64,000 nt of DNA, taken from NCBI GenBank assembly GCA_964580725.1, contig CAZOLV010000012.1:12644-76643 (forward strand), written 5' to 3'. How positions within the stretch are numbered: position 1 is the stretch's first letter; each line of letters opens with the position of its first letter. The notes below the pieces were generated by a model. That model had not been told where the DNA came from. It did not search any database and worked only from the letters and a program-made list of their open reading frames with translations. Shown here in pieces: positions 42,599-53,100 of the stretch. The translations under genes were made by a program, and so were the position numbers. This DNA comes from Amarolinea sp964580725 (lineage in GTDB: Bacteria > Chloroflexota > Anaerolineae > SSC4 > Amarolineaceae).

Positions 42599-42640
42599 GG
42601 CGGCGGTCGCACACGAGTCTGTCGAGGTGAAGAATTCCGC

Positions 42641-43812
42641 ATGATTGCACGATTTCTGCCGCCGAGCGCCACGCCGGCGGGTTGGGCCGATCTGGCGACG
42701 GCCCTAACGGCGCCGGGCAGCGCGCCGCCCCGTTTTGCCGCCGATCTGACGCAGTGGCTCGCCGCGTCCATCCCCTACGTCGCGTTGACCGGCAGCGGCC
42801 GCAGCGCGTTTTGGCTCATCCTGGCGGCGTGCCAGCGCCTGGCCCCATCGCGGCAGATCGTCATCTTGCCCGCCTACACCTGCCCGGTGTTGGCGGCGGC
42901 GGTGCAGGCGGCCGGTTTGCAGACGCGCCTGGTGGATGTCGAGCCACTGACCTTCGACTATGACCGCATAGCGCTGGCGCGGGCGCTCGACGCGCAGACG
43001 CTGGCGGTGGTCGGCGTCCATCCCCTGGGGCTGCCGCGGCCGCTTCAGGATGTGTGTGCGGCCGCCCAAGCGGCCGGCGCTTTTTACGTGGACGATGCCG
43101 CACAGGCGTTGGGTGCGCGCCTGACGCCCCCTCAGCTCCCTCAACCCCAAGCAGGCGCTCAGCCATCCCTGCCCGCCGGGACATTGGGCGATGCCGGGCT
43201 GTTCAGCTTTGGGCCGGGCAAGCCGCTTGGCCTGGGCGGCGGCGGCGCGGCCCTGTTTCTCGACCCGGCCCTGGCCGCGCAGGCCCGCACCCTGAGCNNN
43301 NNNNNNNNNNNNNNNNNNNNNNNNNNNNNNNNNNNNNNNNNNNNNNNNNNNNNNNNNNNNNNNNNNNNNNNNNNNNNNNNNNNNNNNNNNNNNNNNNGGC
43401 GCTCGGACGTCGCCTTCTGCCGCGCCTGGATGGCTGGAATCGCCAGCGGGCTGACCATGCGCGCCATCTGTTGGCCGCACTGCCCGCCGCCGCCGGTTTG
43501 ACCCCCATCGAGCCGCTGGCGGGCGCTCAGGCCATCTACCTGCGCCTGCCCTTGCTGGCGCGCAACGCCGCACAGCGCGACGATCTGTGGCGACGCCTGC
43601 GCCGGGCCGGCATCGGCGCAGGGCGTTTCTACCGGCAGACCCTGGCCCAGGCGCTGCCGGCAGCCGGCTGGCGCCTGGCGCAGCCGGCTGTTCCCGCCGA
43701 TTTTGCGGGCGCCAACGAGCTGGCCAGCCGCCTGTTGACGTTGCCAACGCATCCCTATGTGCAGGCGCGCGAATTGGAGCGGATGCTGCGCACGCTCAAC
43801 GACGCCAGGTGA
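42641..43812 (+). CDS. DegT/DnrJ/EryC1/StrS-type aminotransferase, split by an assembly gap
   Basis: The left part (42641-43297) has GSGRSAFWLILAACQRL, PAYTCPVLAAAVQAAG, DDAAQALGA and the PLP-binding Lys in FSFGPGKPLGLGGGG. The right part (43398-43812) is in a different frame because the gap length is arbitrary; it contains YLRLPLLARNAAQRDDLW and ends LTLPTHPYVQARELERMLRTLN, typical of the family's C-terminus. Such enzymes make amino sugars for surface glycans. The frame change comes from the gap and is not evidence of mutation. Confidence 0.85.
43298..43397. other. Assembly gap (100 N) inside the aminotransferase gene
   Basis: Exactly 100 N, of unknown true length. Confidence 0.98.
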
Positions 43813-43876
43813 AGTTGCCAAAGCGGCCAAAGTCGCGATGACAAGAAAAACTCGACGAAACCGAGATCAAGCTGAG

Positions 43877-45475
43877 ATGACTAAACGACCACGGATTCTG
43901 GTATTTGGCCTCGATGGAGGCTCGTTCAATTTGATCGCCGACTGGCTGGGCACGGGCAAGCTGCCCAATCTAGCGCGGCTGACGGCCACAGGAACGCATG
44001 GCGAACTGGAAAGCGCGCTGCCGCCGGTCACCTCGCCCGCCTGGAAGTGCTACGCCGCCGGCAAATATGCGGGCAAGCTCGGCGTCTTCTGGTGGCAGCA
44101 GCTCGATCCGGCCACGCGGGCGGTGATCACGCCGACCTCGCGCTCGTTCAAGAGCGCCGAGGTGTGGGACTACCTCAATCGGGCCGGCTTGCGCACTGGG
44201 GTGATCGGCGTGCCGCGCACCTATCCGCCCAAGCCGCTCGACGGTTTCATGGTCTGCGGCGGTCCCGATGTCAATCAGGCCGGCTACACTCATCCGCCCG
44301 AACTGGCCGCCGAGTTGGAGCAGCGGCTGGCCTATGAGCTGAACGTCAAGGGCGACTTCTTCGACGCTACCCACGACAGCCCGGTGGTGCAGGAGGCGCT
44401 GCGCGTCATCGAAAAGACGTTTGCCGCCGGCGAATATCTGCTGCGCAAGGACCCCGTTGATTTCCTGCACATCACCACGTTCGATCTCAACCGCCTGCAG
44501 CACTTTTTCTACGATGAAACACCCACGCTGCGGGCCTGGCAGGTGGTGGACGCCTGGCTCGGCCGGCTAGCGCCCCAGTTCGACTACACCCTCATCATGT
44601 CCGATCACGGCACGGCGCGCATGAGTAAGGTCTTCTTCCTCAACGCCTGGCTCAAGCAGCAGGGCTACCTCTTCACACGCACGCGCCCGGCCGATCTGCT
44701 CTTTCGCGCCGGCCTCAACCGCACCAACATCAGCCGTCTGCTCGACCTGCTGCACATCAAGCGGTTCTTCCCCTTCGAGCTGATGCGCCGCGTCGCCTAT
44801 CTCCTGCCAAGCGGGACGGGCGTCTTCGGCGAGTTTGGCAATCAGGCCGTGGTGCAGCGCATTGACTGGACGCGCACACGCGCCTTTGCCCTGGCGCAGG
44901 GGCCGATCTACATCAACCGTGATCTTATCGCTGGCGAGGCGGACTACCAGGCGCTGTGCAGCGAACTGATCGAGCGCATCGAAGCGATTCGAGACCCTGA
45001 CTCCGGCGCACAGGTCTTCGTCAAGGTCTTTCGGCGCGACGAGGCGTTTCACGGCCCCTATGCCGCCGACGGCCCCGATCTGCTGGCGCTCAACGCCGAC
45101 GAGTACCACAACCGCGCCGGCCTGGCGCAGCCCGATCCTTTCCAGGCGCAATGGCAGTGGAAGGGCAACAACCGGCGCTTTGGCATGTGCATCTGGCACG
45201 GGCCGGGCATCCGCCCCCAGGCGGTCATCGCAGGAGCGCGCATCGTTGACCTGGCGCCGACCCTGCTGCACCTGGCCAATGTCCCCCTGCCGGACGATCT
45301 GGATGGGCGCGTGCTGTTCGACATTTTCACCCCCGACGCCGAGGCGGCGCAGCGCCCGGTGCGCTATCAACCGAGCCTGACGGCGCTGCCGCCGGCGGAC
45401 GGCGGCGCCCAGGGCGATGCGGCCTACGATGATGAAGTCGCCTCGCGCCTCACCGGCCTGGGCTACCTGGGCTAG
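43877..45475 (+). CDS. Alkaline-phosphatase-superfamily protein (phosphodiesterase type), copy 2
   Basis: 532 residues from ATG 43877; 43838 is an alternative and neither has a strong ribosome site. Asp13 lies in VFGLDGGSFNL and the likely nucleophile Thr52 in ALPPVTSPAWKCYAAGK. Metal ligands appear in IMSDHGTARMSK; the distal site IWHGPGI resembles that of its relatives. It ends AYDDEVASRLTGLGYLG, an ending close to that of copies 1 and 3 (LRALGYVG, LHGLGYL). Role in the glycan cluster is unknown. Confidence 0.88.
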   Translation: MTKRPRILVFGLDGGSFNLIADWLGTGKLPNLARLTATGTHGELESALPPVTSPAWKCYAAGKYAGKLGVFWWQQLDPATRAVITPTSRSFKSAEVWDYLNRAGLRTGVIGVPRTYPPKPLDGFMVCGGPDVNQAGYTHPPELAAELEQRLAYELNVKGDFFDATHDSPVVQEALRVIEKTFAAGEYLLRKDPVDFLHITTFDLNRLQHFFYDETPTLRAWQVVDAWLGRLAPQFDYTLIMSDHGTARMSKVFFLNAWLKQQGYLFTRTRPADLLFRAGLNRTNISRLLDLLHIKRFFPFELMRRVAYLLPSGTGVFGEFGNQAVVQRIDWTRTRAFALAQGPIYINRDLIAGEADYQALCSELIERIEAIRDPDSGAQVFVKVFRRDEAFHGPYAADGPDLLALNADEYHNRAGLAQPDPFQAQWQWKGNNRRFGMCIWHGPGIRPQAVIAGARIVDLAPTLLHLANVPLPDDLDGRVLFDIFTPDAEAAQRPVRYQPSLTALPPADGGAQGDAAYDDEVASRLTGLGYLG

Positions 45476-45486
45476 GGCTGCCCACC

Positions 45487-46686
45487 ATGTCGTCGCAGAC
45501 GTTCGGCGCCTTGCGCCAGCCGGCCTTCCGGCGCTACTGGATCGCCCAGTTCCTCTCGCAAAGCGGTGCGTGGATGCAAATCACCGCACAGGGCTGGCTC
45601 GTCTACCGGCTGACCGGCTCATCGCTGGCGTTGGGAGCGACCTGGTTCTTGCCGCTGCTGCCGGTCATCCCCCTGACGCTGATCGGCGGCGCGCTGGCCG
45701 ATCGGGCGCCGCGCCGGCGCCTGGTCATCCTGACGCAGAGCGGGCTGTTGCTGCAGGCGCTGCTGCTGACGCTGCTCACCGCCGCCGGCGTGATTCAGGT
45801 CTGGCACATTTTGGCGCTCGAATTCGTGTTGGGCGCCTTTGGGGCGCTCGACGTGCCGGCGCGCCAGTCGCTCCTGCTGGAGTTGGTCGGCCCGGACGAT
45901 CTCGCCAATGCCATCGGCCTGAACGCCGCCGCTTTCAACGCCGCCCGCGTGATCGGCCCAGCGGCGGCCGGCGCGCTGATTGCCCTGGCCGGCGAGACGG
46001 TCTGTTTTGCGCTCAACGCCGTCAGTTTCTTGCTCGTCATCCTGACCCTGCTCTGGCTGCGTCCGCCGTTCCAGTCCGCGCCCGATCGCAGCGGATCGTT
46101 GCGCGGCAGCATGGCCGCCGGCGTCCGCTATCTCCGCCGCGAACCGATTTCACTGCGACTGATCGCGATTTTGAGCCTATGCGGTCTCGTCTTTACGCCC
46201 TATGTCGTGGCCCCCGTCTTTGCGCGTGAAGTCCTGCAGACCGACGCCAACGGCCTGGGCATCCTGATGGCCGCCGTGGGCGCTGGCGCCGTAGGCGGCG
46301 GCCTACTGGCGGCCGGCAGCCGCACCGGGCAGCGGTTGCGCAGCGTCATTGTGGCCAGCCTCATCTTCTGCGTCGCCCAGATCGCCTTTGCCCTGTCCGT
46401 TTCCTTCTGGCTATCGGTCCTCCTGCTCATCATCGTTGGCGGCAGTTTCGTTGCCGCCCAGGCGCTGGTCAACACACAGCTCCAGTTACGCACCCCCGCC
46501 AGCCTGCGCGGCCGCGTCATGGGCTTCTACACCCTCCTCACCATCGGCGCCGGTCGCCTGGGCGGTCTGCTCATCGGCGCCGCCGCCAGCCTCTGGGGCG
46601 CCCCCCTCGCCCTCGCCGCCGTCACCCTCATCGTCATCGCTGCCCTCGCCGCCACCCCCCTCATCACCCCCCGCCGCGCCCCCTGA
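45487..46686 (+). CDS. MFS transporter (EntS-like exporter family)
   Basis: 399 residues with about 12 membrane helices. The N-terminal FRRYWIAQFLSQSGAWMQITAQGWLVYRLTGSS pattern, LADRAPRRRLV in the first loop, LDVPARQSLLLELV and LRGRVMGFYTLLTIGAGRLG are typical of the MFS_3 (enterobactin exporter-like) group. It lies 11 bp after copy 2 of the phosphatase-like gene. Substrate unknown. Confidence 0.92.
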   Translation: MSSQTFGALRQPAFRRYWIAQFLSQSGAWMQITAQGWLVYRLTGSSLALGATWFLPLLPVIPLTLIGGALADRAPRRRLVILTQSGLLLQALLLTLLTAAGVIQVWHILALEFVLGAFGALDVPARQSLLLELVGPDDLANAIGLNAAAFNAARVIGPAAAGALIALAGETVCFALNAVSFLLVILTLLWLRPPFQSAPDRSGSLRGSMAAGVRYLRREPISLRLIAILSLCGLVFTPYVVAPVFAREVLQTDANGLGILMAAVGAGAVGGGLLAAGSRTGQRLRSVIVASLIFCVAQIAFALSVSFWLSVLLLIIVGGSFVAAQALVNTQLQLRTPASLRGRVMGFYTLLTIGAGRLGGLLIGAAASLWGAPLALAAVTLIVIAALAATPLITPRRAP

Positions 46687-46790
46687 CCCCCCCTCCACAT
46701 TCAGCCTTCCGCATTCCGCCTTCCGCATTCGCCCAAAACCCCATTCTGTGCTATCATGCAGCACCTCTGAACAGACCATCATCGGGAACC

Positions 46791-49700
46791 ATGAACTTGA
46801 CCACTCAAGACTCAGCGGCGCATGGCGGGCCGGATGAACGCCTGGCCATCATTTTCGACGCCTCGCCCGTCGCCATGACGATCACACGCCTGGCGGATGG
46901 GTTGATCGTGGCCGCCAATCGCGCCTTTCTGACGCTCTTCGGCTTCGAACGCACCCAGGTCATCGGTCGTACCTCAACCTCGCTCGCTGTCTGGGTCAAC
47001 GTGGAAGAGCGCGCCCGCGTCGTGCGTGACCTGCTGACTCACCGCACACTGCGCAATCTCGAAACACCCTTTCGAACCAATGCCGGCGCCATTCGGCAGG
47101 GCGTCGTCTCGCTCGAACTGATCACTTGGGACGGGCAGCCGGCGATGCTGGCCATCATCCAGGACATCACCGCACAAAAGCGCGTCGAACTCGAACTACG
47201 CCTGCTGCAAACCATTGCACAGGAGATCGGACGGGCGCCTGACCTCAAGAGCGCCCTGAGCCTGACCCTGGCGCACATTTGCGCCCAGGGCGAATGGGCG
47301 GTGGGCGAAGCCTGGCTGCCGGACGAGCGGCAGGGTCATCTGGCGCCAGGTCCCGTCTGGTGTAGCGACATCCCTGGCCTGGCCGAATTTAGCGCCGCCA
47401 GCGCCGATCTGCGCTTCAGTCCGGGCGTGGGGCTGCCCGGCGTCGCCTGGCAACGGGCCGCGCCGATGTGGGAACATGACGTGACCAACCCCACGCAGTC
47501 CCGTGTCTTATTGCGCCGCGATCTCGCCCGGCAGGCGGGCCTCAAAACGGCGCTGGCTGTACCGGCGCTGGCCGATGAACGCCTCGTGACCGTGCTCGTC
47601 TTCTTTTCTCTGGATGCCCGTCCCCACGACGCGCATCAGATCGAACTGGTCAAAACCGTCGCCGCCCACCTGGGCGAAGTCCTGCGCCGCACAGAGCTTT
47701 TCACCCAGGTGCAACTTTACCGCGACGCCCTGGCCAGCGCATCCGACAGCATGGTCATCACCGATCTGAACACCGCCATCCTCGACGTCAACCCGGCTTT
47801 CGAGACGATCACCGGCTACACGCGGGCAGAAGCGCTGGGCCGCACCCCGAACCTGCTGCGCTCGCCACACTCGACCGACGCCTTCTACCAGGCGCTGTGG
47901 CATGACATCAGCACGCGTGGCTTCTGGTCGGGCGAAATCATCAACCGGCGCAAGAACGGAGAGTTGTGGCATTCGTTTCAGTCCATCTCCACCGTGCACG
48001 ATGGGCAGGGGCGGCCGGTCGGCTACATCGGCATTGGGCGCGACATCACGCAGATCAAACAGCACGAGAGAGAGATGGCCGCTATTGTCCAACTGAGCGC
48101 CGCCCTGCGCACGGCGCACTCGCGCCGGGCCATGATCGAAATCATCATCGAGCAGGCCATGACCCTGTTTGGCGCCCACAGCGCCTCCATCTCGATTCAT
48201 GATCCCGAAAACGACGCCCTGGTGGTCGAACTGGCGCGCGGCGCGTGGGCCGAAGTGACCGGCCTCTCGCTGGCACGCGGCGTCGGCATCAGTTGGCATG
48301 TCCTTGCCTCCGGGCAGCCCTACATCAGCGACGATGTGCGGCGCGACGCACGCCTGGCGCGCCCAGATCTCGTGACCGAACCACACCAGGTCGCCGCCGT
48401 CCCCCTGATCTTCGAGCAGACACCGGTCGGCGTCTTGAGCATCGGCTGTCACAACCCCATTTCGGCGTCGCAACTGCACATGCTTCTAGCCATTGCCGGG
48501 CTGGCCGCCTATTCGCTGCAAAACGCCATCTACCAGGAACGTCTGGCCAGGTACGCCGCCCGCGTCGAAGCGATCATGAACTCGGCGCCCGATGGCATCA
48601 TTCTGCTCGACGCCGATCTGCGCCTGGTGTTGGCCAATCCCGCCGCCCATCGGGCGCTGGAGATGCTCGCCCCTGCTGCGCTCGCCCAACCGCTGCACCT
48701 GGGTGAAGAGCGCTGTGCGGCGCAAGACCTCGCCCAGTTGGGCGGTCGGCCGCTGCCAGAACTGTTGCAGCCGCCCACCGACAAACCGGCCCACGAGCTG
48801 TCGGCGTCTGGTCGCACCTTCGAACTCGTTGCCAGTCCTCTGCGCGCCGCACACGACGCCACCCTGTTTTCGACGCCGGGTGAGGGTTGGGTGCTCATCG
48901 TGCGCGACGTCACGCAAGAACGCCTCGTCATGGAACGTATCCAGCAACAAGAATACCTGAGCGCCGTTGGCCAACTGGCGGCTGGCATCGCCCACGACTT
49001 CAAGAACATCATCGGCGTCATCACCCTCTACGCCCAGCTCTTGATGCACGTCCCCATGACCGAGCGGGATCACCAGCGTCTGGCGACGATCCAGCAGCAG
49101 GCCAAACACGCCTCGCGCCTCATTCAACAGATCCTCGATTTTAGCCGCCGCTCGGCGATGGAGCACAGCCCCGTGGACCTGCTGCCGTTTCTGCGTGAAC
49201 TGGTCAACCTCTGGACGCGCACGTTGCCCGAAAACATCCGGGTCGAACTGAGTTACGACAGCCGGGAATACATCGTCAACGGCGATCCCACGCGCCTGCA
49301 GCAGGCCATGATGAACCTGGCCATCAACGCCCGCGACGCCATGCCACAGGGCGGCCTGTTCAGCATCCGGCTTGATCGTCTCGATGTGCAGCCGGCTGCG
49401 CCGCCGCCGCTGCCCGAAATGACCCCAGGTTGGGCCAATTGCCCAACCTGGCTGCGTTTGACCATCAGCGACACCGGCGCCGGCATCGCCCCCGAGGCGC
49501 TGCCGCACATCTTCGAACCGTTCTTCACGACCAAAGCGCCCGGCAGCGGCACCGGGTTAGGACTGGCGCAGGTCTACGGCATCGTGGCCCAACATGGCGG
49601 TTTCGTCGCCGTCACCAGCCCGGCGGGTCAGGGCGCCGTTTTCACCATCTACCTGCCGTTGACGGCCACACCGGCGCCCCCCACCGGCGAGTTCGACCCC

Positions 49701-50105
49701 GTGCCGCTGCCTGACGCCAGCGCCGCCAAGAAAAAAGACCCGACGGCCACCATCCTTCTTGTCGAAGACGAAGCGACAACGCGTGAAGCGTTGCGCGAGG
49801 CGCTCGAAACGCTCGGCTACACCGTCCTGACCGCCGCCAACGGGCAGGCCGCATTCGAACTCTTCGTCACCCACAACGCCCAAATCGCCCTGGTGCTCAC
49901 CGATCTCGTCATGCCGGCGATGAGCGGACTCGACCTCTTCCGGGTGATGCACGCCATGCGCCCCAACGTCAAGGTCGTTGCCATGACCGGCTATCCTCTC
50001 GAAGGCGAAGGCCAACCGCTGCTCGAACTGGGCCTCCTGGGTTGGCTGCAAAAACCCTTCGGCTTCGAATCGCTCGACGCCACCCTGCGGCAGATTCTTG
50101 CTTGA
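46791..50105 (+). CDS. Hybrid sensor histidine kinase with PAS, GAF and receiver domains
   Basis: 1104 residues, with no membrane helix. In order: PAS (about 15-135; IIFDASPVAMTITRLADG), GAF (about 150-305), PAS/PAC (about 310-430; ITDLNTAILDVNPAFETITGYT), GAF (about 440-590), PAS (about 595-710; NSAPDGIILLDADLRLV), HisKA with His735 in GIAHDFKNIIGV, HATPase (NLAINARDAMPQGG, GSGTGLGLAQVYGI) and a receiver with Asp1038 in VLTDLVMPAMSG. A cytosolic phosphorelay protein; no separate regulator is adjacent. The next gene begins 4 bp after its stop. Confidence 0.95.
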   Translation: MNLTTQDSAAHGGPDERLAIIFDASPVAMTITRLADGLIVAANRAFLTLFGFERTQVIGRTSTSLAVWVNVEERARVVRDLLTHRTLRNLETPFRTNAGAIRQGVVSLELITWDGQPAMLAIIQDITAQKRVELELRLLQTIAQEIGRAPDLKSALSLTLAHICAQGEWAVGEAWLPDERQGHLAPGPVWCSDIPGLAEFSAASADLRFSPGVGLPGVAWQRAAPMWEHDVTNPTQSRVLLRRDLARQAGLKTALAVPALADERLVTVLVFFSLDARPHDAHQIELVKTVAAHLGEVLRRTELFTQVQLYRDALASASDSMVITDLNTAILDVNPAFETITGYTRAEALGRTPNLLRSPHSTDAFYQALWHDISTRGFWSGEIINRRKNGELWHSFQSISTVHDGQGRPVGYIGIGRDITQIKQHEREMAAIVQLSAALRTAHSRRAMIEIIIEQAMTLFGAHSASISIHDPENDALVVELARGAWAEVTGLSLARGVGISWHVLASGQPYISDDVRRDARLARPDLVTEPHQVAAVPLIFEQTPVGVLSIGCHNPISASQLHMLLAIAGLAAYSLQNAIYQERLARYAARVEAIMNSAPDGIILLDADLRLVLANPAAHRALEMLAPAALAQPLHLGEERCAAQDLAQLGGRPLPELLQPPTDKPAHELSASGRTFELVASPLRAAHDATLFSTPGEGWVLIVRDVTQERLVMERIQQQEYLSAVGQLAAGIAHDFKNIIGVITLYAQLLMHVPMTERDHQRLATIQQQAKHASRLIQQILDFSRRSAMEHSPVDLLPFLRELVNLWTRTLPENIRVELSYDSREYIVNGDPTRLQQAMMNLAINARDAMPQGGLFSIRLDRLDVQPAAPPPLPEMTPGWANCPTWLRLTISDTGAGIAPEALPHIFEPFFTTKAPGSGTGLGLAQVYGIVAQHGGFVAVTSPAGQGAVFTIYLPLTATPAPPTGEFDPVPLPDASAAKKKDPTATILLVEDEATTREALREALETLGYTVLTAANGQAAFELFVTHNAQIALVLTDLVMPAMSGLDLFRVMHAMRPNVKVVAMTGYPLEGEGQPLLELGLLGWLQKPFGFESLDATLRQILA

Positions 50106-50109
50106 CCGC

Positions 50110-53100
50110 ATGTCACACCTGACTCGCGCCCTGCTCTGGTCACGCCTGCAACCGCTCCCCATCAGCGCCCTGCTGCTCCTGGCGCTTTTCTACATCTTCC
50201 CTACCCCTCCCACCGACACCCAGACGCCGCTGATTCCCTTGCGTTTTGGCCTGGCCTTCCTGCTCGTTTTGATCCTGCCCGGCTGGCTGCTCGCCAACCG
50301 CCTGCTGGCGCCGGCAGGCAAGCCCGATGAGGATTCGGCGCTGGCCCATCCCCCGTTCGATCCGCTCGAACGGCTCGGCCTGGCCTTCACCTTTAGCCTG
50401 GCGCTGCTCGTCCTACCTGCCAGCGCCGTTCTGCTGCTGCACCTCAACCTGACTGCCTTTCGTTGGGTCTTCGGTGCACTGGCGCTCCTCATCAGCCTGG
50501 CGGCCCTGCGCCAAACGCCCCCGCCGCCCAGCCTGACCCGCCGTGTATGCGCCGCCGATCTCATCGGTATCGGCTTTTTCTTCGTCGCCGCCGTCCTGGC
50601 CGCCATCGTCGCCGCCCAGGGTGGGCTGGACGGTGACCAGATCGCCTATCTCGGCTTTGCGCGTTTCGTCTTCGACGATCACCCGCTGCAGGGCCTCGAT
50701 CCCCTCTTCGGCAGCGGTCTGCCTGTCCCGCCCCGCGCCGCCCTCAACCCCTGGGGCCTCATCCCCGCCTTGATCGCACGTCTCAGTGGCGCCGATCTGG
50801 CCGATGCCCTGGGCCGCAATCTGCCGCCGCTACTGGTCGTCTGTGCGCTCCTCTCCCTCTACACCCTCGTCAAGCGGCTGACCGAGCGCCGCGACCTGGC
50901 CCTCTTCCTGGCCAGTTTTCAGGTCGTCTTCTTTCTGACGGCGCCCTTTCACCGGCATGGCAACCTGGCCTACGCCTTCTTTCGGCGCATTGTCTCCGAC
51001 AAATTCATGCTTCTCTTCATCGTCCTGCCCGTCGCCGTCGCCCTGATCGCACATCTCCTGACCCCCGCCCTCGTCCATCGCCGCTGGGATGGACGCCGCC
51101 TGGCCATCGCCGCCTTTGGCGCTCTACCCCTCATCATCCATCCCATTGACACCGCCTTCTACGCCGTCATCGCCGTCGCCTTGAGCGGGCTGACCTGGCT
51201 GGCGCAGCCCTCCTGGGCCGTCGTGCGCCGCAGCCTGGGCCTGGGCGCCATCGTCGGCCTGCTGCTCATCTTTCCGCTGCTCCTGCGCCAACAGGTCAGC
51301 GAAACCCGCGCCGCCTATCTCTTTCCCACCTCCTTCGACGGCCTGCCGCTGCGCCAGGCGCCCACCCAAGTCCTCCCCTTCGTCTGGCGCAATGCCCTGC
51401 AGATGCCCGGCCCGCAGCCGGCCATCGTCCAACCGGCCCCTGGCGCACCCAACCCCTTCCTGCTCTATCGCCTCTGGAGCCAGATCAACGGACAAGGACT
51501 GCTCATCTTTGGCGCCAACCGTTACATGAGCCATCCCGACCTGCTCTGGGACACCGGCGTGCTGCTCGCCCTCCTCCTGACCCCGTTTGCCCTGTGGCGC
51601 TGGCGTCGCAGCCCCTTTGCCCGCTACATCCTGGCCGCCACCCTCCCCTTCCTGGCCATCGCCTTCACGCCCTGGCTGGCGCCTCTCATCGGTCGCATCG
51701 TCACCCCCTGGATGCTCTATCGCTTCACCTGGCCGCTGCCCATCGCCCTCATTCTGGGCAGCGCTCTCTGGTTTGTCATGCAGACGATCCTCCGCCGCGT
51801 GCCCGGTTTCAATCCGGTCACGAGTTCGGCGCGCTGGCGCCTGGCCGGCCTTCTGCCCTTCATCGTCCTGTTGCTCCTGACCGTCTGGCAAATCCCCGCC
51901 ATTTTGGGCGGCGCCCAAGCGCGCATCCAGACCTTCATCGCCACGCTCGACACGCCGCGCGCCCTGCCCGCGTCGGTTGCCGGCGCACTGCGCCAACTGC
52001 CAGACGACAGCGTCATCCTGAGCGATTACGACACCAACCAGATGATCCCGGCGACAGTCAGCAGGCGCTATGTCGTCGCCCATCGCTACACCACCACCAG
52101 CGAAGAATTCCCCGCCTCCCTGCAGCACGAAGCGATCCAACGCAGCCAGGACGTTGACACCTTCACCGGCGCCCGTTGGCTCGGCGCCGATCTACTCGAC
52201 ACCCTGGCACGCTACGAGACCGGCCTTGTCCTGCTGCGCGACACGCGTGAACTCGCCTGGCAACTGCGCACCCTCGCCGAGGCCGGCCCCACCGTCAGCG
52301 ATCCCCAGGTTTCGCGCCTCTTCGCCGGCGACGGCTTCGAGCTTTACCGCGTCATTTCCCCCACGCACCCCTCGCTGCTCGTCCTGGGCAACACCCTGCT
52401 CGGCCAAAAGCGCCCGGTCGAGGCCGCCGCTGCCTTCAGCGCCGTCCTCGCCCAGGCCAACTCCCCCCTCGCCCGCTACGGCCTCGACCTGGCCCTTGCT
52501 GCGCAGAACCTCGATCCCGCCGCGCCACCCAGTACGGCGCCAGCCGAGGCGCCAGCCGAGGCGCCAGCCGAGGCGCTAGCCGGCCAGACGGCAGCCGCTG
52601 AACCCATCGCACCAGGCTCCACGACCCTGCGGGCGCACAGCCCCGCAGCAGCATTCCGCATTCAGGAGGACGCGTCCGCATCCCCCTTTTCCCTCATCGC
52701 CGCGGCTCGCCTGGTGGCCGCCCAGGCGCAGCCGCAAGCCGCCTGGCAGCTCTACCAGCGCGCCGTGACCCTCGACGCCGCACATCCCGACTGGCTGCAA
52801 GAGATGGGCGATCTCGCCCTGCTCCTCGACCGGCCCGCCGACGCCCTGGCGGCCTACGAACGTGCAATGGCCGCAATCGCCCCGCCCGGCAGCCTGACCT
52901 ACTTGAGCAAACTAGCGCCCCTGCTCGGTAGCAAAGGCCTGACCGCTGACGCCGTGCAAGCCTACGAGAGCGCCCTGCGCCTCTCTCCCAACAACCTCAG
53001 CTTGCTGGAGCAAATGGGCCTGCTCCAGCGTGACCGCGGCCAGCTCGACGCCGCCGCCCACACCTTCCGCCGCGCCCTGGCCGCCGATTTCACCCAACCG

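Noticed and set aside
43298..43812. Frameshift mutation in the aminotransferase gene
   Set aside because: The frame change coincides with a 100-N gap of arbitrary length, so it is not evidence of mutation.
46749..46757. Promoter with TATCAT before the hybrid histidine kinase
   Set aside because: No acceptable -35 element at the right distance; too weak to list.
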